NCBI RefSeq assembly: GCF_003865075.1
Contig: NZ_BHWB01000023.1
Location: 1 to 64,000, forward strand
DNA: 64,000 nucleotides
Reading direction: 5' to 3'
DNA from: Bacteroides faecalis
GTDB lineage: Bacteria; Bacteroidota; Bacteroidia; Bacteroidales; Bacteroidaceae
Under the pieces are notes generated by a model. That model worked only from the letters and a program-made list of their open reading frames with translations, made no database searches and was not told the DNA's origin. Positions 56,391-64,000 of the stretch are shown piece after piece. Made by a program: the position numbers and the translations under genes. Each line of letters starts with the position of its first letter. The first letter of the stretch is position 1.

Positions 56391-57960
56391 TATCAAAACA
56401 TCTGGCGAAAATCAAGCCATTGTAACTCAATTAACAAAAAAACTTACTGGAGGTACAAAAGAAAACGTGATAGCTCGTATTGCATTAGGCTATTCTCTGT
56501 CTACAGGTAAACGCTTTACCCAACAGGAATTTTCTGCGTACGATTCACAAGGCAAAGAATACAAAGACCATATTCTGTTTGATGGACAGTATAGAGATTT
56601 TTATATTGCCTTAATTTGTCAGGCATATGGAATAACTAAAAATGACGAGCTTATTCCTAAATATATAAAGCTACATATTGACCATGGATTAGAAAAGATA
56701 AATTATCTGTTTGAAAATAATCCACAATATACTTTCTTCGATTTCTTAACTGAATACTTCAGAAAGGGAATTGATATGATTGAGGATACCCCAGAAAGCT
56801 TCGATTGTGTTGAGAATCGAAATCAGCATATCACAAAAAGCTCTTTTTCAGGACCAATTCAAATAAAAGTAGGCTATAATATTTCAACAGGCGAAAATAT
56901 ATACTGTTGTTTCAACGACTCCACTCGTTACAATAATCAACATATTGCTGTAGCAGGAAAGTCTGGCTCTGGTAAGACTCAATTCGCACTAGAGTTTCTT
57001 CGTCAACTATATAAGCAGACACAAGGTCAAGTCAATTTCCTGTTCCTTGATTTTAAGGGATTGAGTGAGGATGACAAAATTAAAATGAGCGACTTTTTTA
57101 CAGAAACTCATACAGAATGTATAAATGCACCTCACACACCATTTCCTTTGAACCCCATTTCGTTCATTGATAATGTTAACGAAAAGAATAAACTGGTAGG
57201 TATAAATAAGTTTGTTGACATTATTGCTAAATACTCCAATATCGGCAAGAAGCAACAACAAACACTAAAAGATGCTACCAAAGAAGCGTTTATTCAGCAT
57301 AAAGATGGCAAACATCCTTCATTGAAGGAAATTTATGATTTGGTAATTGAGTCGGTCGGTGATAACCGTGATACTCTTACTGAAATTATGGAACGTCTTA
57401 GTGAATATGAACTCTTCGCGTCAAGAGTTAATGACCCAAGTATCTTCCTAAATAACAATTATTATTTTTCTCTATCAGGTGAGCTCGATAGTACAGTTCG
57501 ATTCACATCAATCTTTCTCATTATAAACTACATCTTCAATGTATTTACGAATATGGGCGGTACAGAAGTCGTTGATGGCAATCGAAGTATGCGTTACGTG
57601 TTAATGATTGATGAGGCTCACGATTTGTTCCGCGAAAAGAAGTCTTTGGAGATTTTAGAAGTCTTGCTTAGGAAGATTCGCTCATATGGAGTTTCTATCG
57701 TCCTGCTCTCTCAAGGCATATCGGAATATAATCAAGGTAATTTTGATTTCTCACAAGAATGTGAAACAGCATTCCTATTGCCGATAAACGACCTTAACAA
57801 CACAAAAGCCATAAACAAATTCCTAGGTCTGAGTGAAAAGGATGGATCTCGAACTATGCGAAATCTTGAAAAATTAGATAACGGACAATGTGTATCTAAC
57901 ATTAAAGAGTTGCAAAAAGGCGATTTGTTTGAAGTTGTTCAGTATTGGAAAGAAAAATAA
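56380..57960 (+). CDS. dndE: DndE domain fused to a HerA-like ATPase
   Basis: 526 aa. Residues of about 1-115 match DndE: AIVTQLTKKLTGGTKENV, then IARIALGYSLSTGKRFTQ and YRDFYIALICQAYGI. The remainder is a HerA/FtsK-type ATPase: Walker A AVAGKSGSGKTQFALEFL near residue 195, Walker B YVLMIDEAHDLFR near 410, then a sensor region (SIVLLSQGISEYN). Classic DndE is about 120 aa and binds nicked DNA. DptH, a HerA-type protein, belongs to the PT restriction module. The fusion combines both and is intact, unlike its neighbours. Confidence 0.88.
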   Translation: MQINIKTSGENQAIVTQLTKKLTGGTKENVIARIALGYSLSTGKRFTQQEFSAYDSQGKEYKDHILFDGQYRDFYIALICQAYGITKNDELIPKYIKLHIDHGLEKINYLFENNPQYTFFDFLTEYFRKGIDMIEDTPESFDCVENRNQHITKSSFSGPIQIKVGYNISTGENIYCCFNDSTRYNNQHIAVAGKSGSGKTQFALEFLRQLYKQTQGQVNFLFLDFKGLSEDDKIKMSDFFTETHTECINAPHTPFPLNPISFIDNVNEKNKLVGINKFVDIIAKYSNIGKKQQQTLKDATKEAFIQHKDGKHPSLKEIYDLVIESVGDNRDTLTEIMERLSEYELFASRVNDPSIFLNNNYYFSLSGELDSTVRFTSIFLIINYIFNVFTNMGGTEVVDGNRSMRYVLMIDEAHDLFREKKSLEILEVLLRKIRSYGVSIVLLSQGISEYNQGNFDFSQECETAFLLPINDLNNTKAINKFLGLSEKDGSRTMRNLEKLDNGQCVSNIKELQKGDLFEVVQYWKEK

Positions 57961-57969
57961 TCTTTGACG

Positions 57970-58754
57970 ATGAAAAAGAGAAGGACAATCACTGAAGTTG
58001 CAATAGAGATTTTAAAACATTTTGACGAGACCTTATCTGTTTTGAAAATTTATGCGAAAATAATTGGGAATTCATTGTATGAGTTTCATGTACAAGATCC
58101 GCTATCGGTTTTAAAAGTCGAACTTGGAGGTCATGCAGTTGGGATTGATTATCTTTCGGCATCTTCAAAGAAATACTTTTTGTATGATAAAAGAAATCAC
58201 ACTTTTGGACTTGCTAATATACAGACCAAATATGAAAATGTCAAAAAAAAGTACCTCTATTAACTATACTTAGTGAACTTCACCATAAAATATACACATG
58301 AATTTAAAGCAAAAATTATTCAACAATTAAAAGGATTGAATTCCTATGATTTTGAATTGTTTGGCAGAAATTTATTAGAGAAGTATGGGGCTCATATATT
58401 GGGCCGTTACCCCAAAAAGTCATGATGGAGGCATCAATGACCATAGTAAGCTTAAAATTGGTTTAGCTTATATGAATGTTGCCTTTCAATGTAAAAATGG
58501 GGCTCTAATAAGATTAGCCGGAGGAAAATTGACGCATTCCGTGGCGCAGTTCAAGGCGAATATGAACAAGGCTTATTCTTTACAATATCTTCATTTTCTA
58601 AAGAAGCTGAAGAAAGTTTCATAAACGTGGTGTAGTTCCTATCATCTTCATTGATGGAGATATGATTGTAGATTTTATGATAGATAGGCACTTTGGCATT
58701 GAGCCTGAAGAATTGTCTATTTATGTAAATACATTAGATAGTATCTTTTTATAG
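57970..58754 (+). pseudogene. HTH plus Mrr-type restriction endonuclease, multiply frameshifted
   Basis: A HARE-HTH-like domain opens the gene (ITEVAIEILKHFDETLSVLK, then IYAKIIGNSLYEFHVQDP, then VELGG). After a stop at 58261-58263 and short frame changes the reading becomes KFTIKYTHEFKAKIIQQLKG and FELFGRNLLEKYG, then KSHDGGIND and VAFQCK. This is the Mrr catalytic D and Q-x-K. It continues through RGAVQGEYEQGLFFTISSFS to VVPIIFIDGDMIVDFM, typical of Mrr. At least four indels, mostly in short A or G runs, break it. It follows dndE by 9 bases and is the likely restriction partner. Confidence 0.8.
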
Positions 58755-58817
58755 TATAGAGATAGGATGAATAATTTATAAGGTTAAATCCTACATAAAA
58801 GTCATTAATACATAAAT

Positions 58818-60694
58818 ATGCAAATTCTAAAAATAGTTTTTATTAATAGAGCTCCATTCGGAAACTTAGAACTAGACTTTGAAGAGTACGGCATTAATGT
58901 CCTTTCCGCAATAAACGGAAAAGGAAAAACTACAATTTTATCTCAAATTGCTGATGCCTTTCATGAAATGGCTAAAGTAACCTACGACAATTCTTATTCT
59001 GGAGATTTTAAGAAAAAATATTATCGTGTAGTAACTTCTAGATATTCATTAGATATTAAAGAACCCGCATTAGTTTATATACGGTTTGCACATAACAATG
59101 AAATGTATGATTATATCGAACTGGCAGGAAATATTGATGAAGAAGGCTATAATCAAATTAATATTATTGACAAAATACCATATAGTAAAATACTAATAAA
59201 ATTACAAGAATCAGCTAATACAAAAATTCTTTCATCAAATAGTACAAGGAATAATATTAATTCAATTTTTGGCACGTCAATATTAACGTATTTCCCCGCT
59301 TATCGATTTGAAGTACCAGGATTCTTGAATAATTCTTACTCGGATAAAATACTTTATGACATATCTCCTAAATATTCTGGATATTTAACTAATCCGATAG
59401 AAGTTGTAAGTGATTTACCCCAATTAGCTAATTGGTTAATGGACTTGGTTCTTGATTGGTCACTATATAAAGATGAAAAGTCATTGCAATTAAGGCAAGC
59501 ATTAAATCAGTTGCTCTCATTAGCTTTAGAAACAAAGACGAAAACTAACGTTCGGCTTGGAATCGGACAAAGAAATGACAGTTCTACAAGAATTTCAGTA
59601 GTATACGATAATGGTGAAATTATATATCCATCTATTTTTGAAATTTCTTCTGGGGAGGCTGCCCTCTTATGTTTATTTGGAGAGATATTACATCAATCGG
59701 ATCGTATAGGGCAGACGTTAAACTGTGAAGGTATTGTGCTTATAGATGAAATAGACAAACATCTTCATATAACGCTTCAATACAATATTCTTCCCAAACT
59801 ATTTAATCTTTTCCCTAAAATACAGTTTATTGTTAGTTCCCATTCTCCATTTCTAACAATGGGGCTTGGAGAAATGCAACAGCATAGAGCAAAACTAATT
59901 GATTTAGATAATAACGGGTTAATAACTGTACCTCGAAATACAGAATTATATAAATCAGTATATAATCTTTTTGTCAGTGAAAATAATAATTTTGCAAAGG
60001 AATTAGCAACAGTCAAAGAGAAAATAGCAGAACAAACTAAACCTATTGTAATAACAGAGGGGAAAACAGATATAAAACATATTTTAAAAGCTAAGGAAAT
60101 GTTATCAATAACAGACCTTAAATTCGCATGTATTGAGGTTTGTAAGCAGCCTGATGGAGATATGAATTATTTTCTTTATTAGAACAATTAGGCAAAGTTT
60201 CTCGAACCAATATTGTGATAGGTATTTTTGACCGAGACAATGATAAAATTCTTCAAGCAGTAAATGCTCAAACATCCGAGTTCTACTCATTTGGAAATAA
60301 AGTGTATGGTTTTTGTATTCCTATACCCGAAATGAGATTTCGTAATAATCAAACAAAGATTTCGATTGAATATTTATATTCTGATGCAGAAATAAAAACT
60401 GTTTTACCTAATGGATGTAGATTGTTTTTCGGTACTGAATTTACAAAACAATCTATGTGGCATAATACAGAATCTCTTACACTAAAACTCCCTAAAGGGA
60501 AGGGAAAGGATAAAATTATTGAAAATAATGGAGGTCAAGCCGTTTATGATTCCAATGATACAAATTTTCTAGCAAAAAAAGACGACTTTGTAGAAGCAAT
60601 CATAAATGGAAACGTGATCATTTCTGAGGAAAGTTGGCATAACTTTATCCCTATTTTTGCAACTATCAAGAATATACTTGTCACTAATGACTGA
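58818..60694 (+). pseudogene. AAA ATPase with TOPRIM domain (OLD-like), single-base frameshift
   Basis: The restored protein is about 625 aa. Walker A is INGKGKTTILSQIAD near residue 35, the ABC-type ISSGEAALLCLFGEIL near 275 and Walker B GIVLIDEIDKHLH near 310. A TOPRIM domain follows with VITEGKTDIKHIL and, after the break at 60170-60180 (a missing T), GIFDRDNDKI. OLD-family proteins combine ATPase and TOPRIM nuclease and act in phage defense. It lies 63 bases after the Mrr-type gene. The break falls between the two TOPRIM metal motifs. Confidence 0.85.
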
Positions 60695-60874
60695 GCAGGA
60701 ATTGCTTCAGATGCGCGAGTTGGCTAAGGTTGGGTAGGTGCAATTAAAAGAGTGTGTGAATGACCGTTACGATGTTGTTTATGAGAAGGTTGCGTTTGCA
60801 ACTCTCGCGGCGAAAGGCTTGTTATCGGAATCAATGACAAGTTGGAAATAATTAATGCTTTTCATATAAGGTAA
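60687..60874 (+). pseudogene. Fragment of an AlbA_2/Schlafen-type regulator
   Basis: MTEQELLQMRELAKVG, then TAG at 60735-60737, then VQLKECVNDRYDVVYEKVAF. A frame change gives NSRGERLVIGINDKLEIINA. This matches the start of AlbA_2 (Slfn) proteins, which carry VxxKE and AFANxxGGxLVIGI motifs. The rest is absent, so it is a decayed fragment. It overlaps the end of the ATPase gene by 8 bases. Confidence 0.65.
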
Positions 60875-60946
60875 GCTCTCGGTAAAGTATCTGTATAAAT
60901 TATAGAATCGTTATATAAATCTGTAAAGTTTATGGCGATTCTCTGT

Positions 60947-61562
60947 TTATGATATGCTTTTCATTAGAGTATCATTAGATTTCATTGGAATTTTCTGTTT
61001 CCAGTAATTAGGTGGTAATACGGCAGACTCCTTGATAAAATAAGGAGTAAGTTCAAGCATAGACAAATTACTGCATTTGTAGTTCGCTTTGATGAATGTT
61101 GGCACATGATTTTTTGCCCGAACTCTCTCCATGTAGGCACCCTTTACACGGTCAGTTCCTGCATGTTTTTGAAAAGTGGCGTTGTCCTTGTCAAGCACTC
61201 CGAGCAATGTTTCATATTCGCTTCCGATTCCCTGATAGGCGTTGCGTATCATTTCTGCCGTTACGAATGCTTCACGGTCGATAATTTTGATAGTGCTTGA
61301 TGATTTGTACCTTGATGTTGTTAAGAGCAAGATTAATGTCACATGTTCCTACTCTTGCCTTTCGTCTTGTCACCTTTCACGTCCCAAAGCATTTTCGGAA
61401 TGCTCTGTTTGCAGCTGAACTGCGTGTCACAATCTCGTTGATTGTAACCCGCTCCATGATGGGGACAATGCCATTTTTCTCCTTGCTGTCGTTCATGTAA
61501 AACAACACTTTGAATGTACTTTTGCCATACTTATTTTTGTTTGTAAAGTTATGTGTCAACAA
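60947..61562 (-). pseudogene. Remnant of a Bacteroides CTn tyrosine integrase (N-terminal part)
   Basis: Read on the minus strand: FKVLFYMNDSKEKNGIVPIM and ERVTIN match the Arm domain, followed by IDREAFVTAEMIRNAYQGIG and KAGYMER-like text (GAYMERVRAKNHVPTFIKAN). Several frame changes near 61290-61380 and loss of the catalytic domain after TPYFIKES mark it as dead. It may be the former right-end integrase of the island. Confidence 0.75.
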
Positions 61563-61704
61563 GTTGGGGAATGTAAGCCAAACGGAGCCATGCGGAGGTT
61601 ACCCCGTTTCTACCCTTGTCCTTATTTGTCACCACAAACGCCTTATTTATAAGCCATTCAGGTACATTTGTCCCTTTTTATGAGGTTATTCCAGATATAT
61701 TTGT

Positions 61705-61712
61705 TATATTTG
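61705..61712 (+). promoter_or_regulatory. -7 box TATATTTG before the DGQHR-like gene
   Basis: Matches TAnnTTTG 39 bases before the ATG at 61752. It separates this unit from the debris upstream. The -33 element is weak. Confidence 0.5.
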
Positions 61713-61751
61713 TACGTAGTGAAGTAACAGATATAAAAACGTATAACAGAT

Positions 61752-62918
61752 ATGGAAATACTATCATCAGCAATTTATGATAAAAAGATTCAATCCTATA
61801 ATATTATTATGGAATTGTCATTAATTGAGTACTATGAATTTATTAAAAGTTCTATGCTTGATAATGAGTTTCAAAGAAATAAGGTTCGATCTTCAAAGAC
61901 CATCTATGCTCTTTTAAAACAGGATCTTATAACGGGATGTGTGATACCTCCAATTGTTTTAGCTATGAATGTTAATATTGATGAAGAAGAAAGAAACAAT
62001 TTGGACTTAGTAAAGAAAATTATAATAGAAAACAAGCGAAATATATTCATCTTAGATGGACTTCAAAGAACTTTTACTATACAAGATATATGCATTGATG
62101 TGGAAAAAGGTTATATTGATAAGTCTGCTTTAGCCAATCCTGTGAGAATTGAAATTTATTTAGGTTTAAATAAGGAAGGAGTTTTATATAGAATGTTAAC
62201 TTTAAACACAGGACAAACTCCTATGAATTTGCGCCATCAAATAGAAATAATTTATTCAGATTTAATTAATGCACAAAATGAATCAAATTTTAGATTGATA
62301 AAAGATACAGAAAGTGAAAACTTAAATAAATTAGGTTTTTATAGATTTAGTGATGCAATAGATGCTTTTACATCATTTTTAGAGAATGATTATTTGCAAA
62401 TAACAAGGGAAAAGCTTTTATCAACAATAAAATCCTTTGATAATCTGTCTAAATTGAGAAATGAAGCCGATTTGTTTGGAGATTTGATGACAGTTTATAC
62501 TTTGTTTATTAACAAAGTTGTTAATGCAATAGGGGATAAGGATATTAAATTAGATATTTCTCGAGAAAATCAAGATAATCTTTTTGGAAAAAATGCATAT
62601 ACTATATTTAATAAATCTCAACCATTAACTGGTTTTGGAGCAGCTATATCTAGATTAATAGAATTAGAAACTTATGAAAGAATAAAGGATTTAATAAGTA
62701 ATATTGATTTGATAGATATTGACAATTTATACGAAGGTATTCTGAATTTATTAGTGGAGTTAAATGAAATTCGAATAAGTTCAAAAAAAATTGGAAATTC
62801 ACAAAGGTGTTTTTTCTATCATTTTTTCCGTATCTACTTTGATAAGCGAGGAGATTATTTTTTATCAGCTAGTGCATCTGTAAAACAAGCAAGACAGGCA
62901 TATGATAGAGATAATTAA
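61752..62918 (+). CDS. DGQHR/DndB-like (ParB-superfamily) protein
   Basis: A 388-aa protein. The central IFILDGLQRTFTIQDI resembles the DGQHR/DGQQR motif of DndB, DUF262 and ParB-like domains, and LTLNTGQTPMNLRHQIEII follows the usual Nt-Q pattern. The N-terminus has FQRNKVRSSKTIYALLKQDL and CVIPPIVLAMNV, as in such proteins. DndB is the regulator of dnd operons, and this may be a divergent relative or an independent defense protein. The next gene begins 3 bases after its stop. Confidence 0.6.
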   Translation: MEILSSAIYDKKIQSYNIIMELSLIEYYEFIKSSMLDNEFQRNKVRSSKTIYALLKQDLITGCVIPPIVLAMNVNIDEEERNNLDLVKKIIIENKRNIFILDGLQRTFTIQDICIDVEKGYIDKSALANPVRIEIYLGLNKEGVLYRMLTLNTGQTPMNLRHQIEIIYSDLINAQNESNFRLIKDTESENLNKLGFYRFSDAIDAFTSFLENDYLQITREKLLSTIKSFDNLSKLRNEADLFGDLMTVYTLFINKVVNAIGDKDIKLDISRENQDNLFGKNAYTIFNKSQPLTGFGAAISRLIELETYERIKDLISNIDLIDIDNLYEGILNLLVELNEIRISSKKIGNSQRCFFYHFFRIYFDKRGDYFLSASASVKQARQAYDRDN

Positions 62919-62921
62919 GTT

Positions 62922-64000
62922 ATGAAATACGATTATATAAATAATAGTATATCTTTTGAGGATAATGGAAATATTTACAACTGCCATTCATATATACCTC
63001 AAAGTGATTTTGATGAGGACAATTATGGTTTATTGTTTTTAGCTAGTCCATATTTTGTAGCAGAAAGTGATTATTATGAAGTGAATCTTTATCGTGGAAA
63101 AAGAAAGAATAGAGTAGGTTGGATTATTCCCATAAATCTATTATGTAATACAGATATTGATTATTTGTCTGATTTGGATGATTATTTATTAAAATATGCA
63201 GATATTTCGCTTCGCAAATTATTGACTTTTTGTATCAAAAAAAAACTTCTAAATGATTTAGATTTTGAAATAACAGATATACTTCCTGATTCTGTTATTA
63301 TATTTATTTATAATCAAGATTCTCTCTCTCTTTCGGAAATTGATCATGTAATTCCATCTTTATATGATAATGGCTTTTATACTTTTGATGATCCTTTGTC
63401 TGCCAACTTTGGAGATTTGTATTCTTCTCAGTTAAAGAATCGTGAAATAAAAGAAGCAAAAAGTAATGGCTCATTACGTAAAATAAATCTAAGATTAATA
63501 CATGAGAAATATCACCATTTATTATTTTTCAAACATTTGTATTCTTACATATTGCCCAATAATACAAATCCTTTTTTTAGATATATCTCTCTTTATCAAG
63601 TGATAGAAATATTAATGTCATTTGCATTTGATGATATTTATTTTTCTGTCATATCTAGTTATAATACAGGGGCTTGCACTAAAACGAATTAAGAGAAAGG
63701 TTGCAAGAAAGTACAAAAGAAAAAGAATTAATAAATAGAATCTATGACAATGTAAGCCAAACAGATCCTTACTATAATGATTTTATTGAAGCTGTTAAAT
63801 CATTGTTCGTATTAATGGGTAAAGATAGTAGCAAATTGAATAGCTTTCAAGACTATATGTACACTTTAAGAAATATGATTATTCATGAAATGAGAAATTT
63901 GCTTGAATATTCAGAGGAAATGACAGCTATAGCAGAATGTTATGAGAAACTAATCTTTATATTGTTACAAGATTGTAAATTAGATAAGAATGATAAAAAA
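62922..64000 (+). pseudogene. Unknown protein with a HEPN-like C-terminus, frameshifted and cut by the window edge
   Basis: The first frame gives 256 aa with no recognised domain (aromatic- and acid-rich, LLFLASPYFVAESDYYEVNL). Near 63680 a missing A in ACTAAAACG ends it. One extra base leads into ELRERLQESTKEKELINRIY and on to the window edge. There LRNMIIHEMRNLLEY (63869-63886 for the core) shows R-x4-H, the HEPN ribonuclease motif, in a helical setting. It is translationally linked to the DGQHR-like gene. The true 3' end is outside the window. Confidence 0.5.

Larger units (their letters stand above)
42236..61562. mobile_element. Composite accessory island with CTn fragments and defense genes
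   Basis: Two tyrosine recombinase genes, one intact and one decayed, frame a mosaic of CTn-type genes (DUF1896, DUF3945, methylase/helicase), Dnd genes, a restriction gene and gene debris. Base composition shifts from GC-richer at 44,600-51,900 to AT-rich after 52,000, so at least two sources were joined. I found no direct-repeat boundary. Confidence 0.45.

Overview
The window looks like a Bacteroides chromosome, probably a gut species. It is AT-rich. Several genes are preceded by the Bacteroides promoter pattern (TTTG, about 19-21 bases, TAnnTTTG). The gene families are typical of the genus: DUF4250, PepSY-like and DUF4738 lipoproteins, an outer-membrane barrel protein with a carboxypeptidase-regulatory-like N-terminus, a GH2 enzyme with DUF4982, and NBU- and CTn-type mobile genes.

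Bases 1-31,800 are mostly core chromosome. They hold an ECF sigma factor with a membrane partner and two envelope genes, a ClC channel, three tandem copies of an unknown secreted protein, a decayed double-glycine/C39 export locus, endonuclease IV, a TrpB2-type enzyme, a Trk potassium uptake pair, a GH2 glycosidase, PepSY-like proteins, hexokinase, an Rpn nuclease, pirin, a MACPF lipoprotein, serine dehydratase, CorA, MutS2 and tRNA-Ser(TGA). A 700-bp gap between nfo and trpB2 carries large palindromes.

Bases 31,801-42,235 are an integrative mobilizable element of about 10.4 kb, NBU2-like, inserted in the 3' end of tRNA-Ser. A 13-bp core repeat bounds it. It carries a tyrosine integrase, a DUF3853 helix-turn-helix protein, a RepA-like ATPase, a primase, a MobV-type relaxase, a YhcG-family nuclease with a coiled-coil partner, and two lipoproteins. 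The probable native terminator of the tRNA now lies beyond the right end of the element.

Bases 42,236-64,000 are a second accessory mosaic. It opens with another tyrosine integrase and CTn-type genes, including a giant methylase/helicase gene broken by two TGA codons and a frameshift. A DNA phosphorothioation (Dnd) cluster follows: dndC, dndD, and a DndE domain fused to a HerA-like ATPase. Downstream on the same strand are an HTH-Mrr restriction endonuclease and an AAA-TOPRIM ATPase. Debris of an AlbA_2 gene and a third integrase comes next. Last is a two-gene unit: a DGQHR/DndB-like protein and a protein whose C-terminus carries a HEPN-like RNxxxH motif.

Many genes are broken by single-base indels, often in short homopolymer runs, and three mobile-region genes or sites show a Trp-to-TGA change. 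Genuine decay and sequencing error cannot be told apart from the sequence alone. For each affected gene the intact reading is described.
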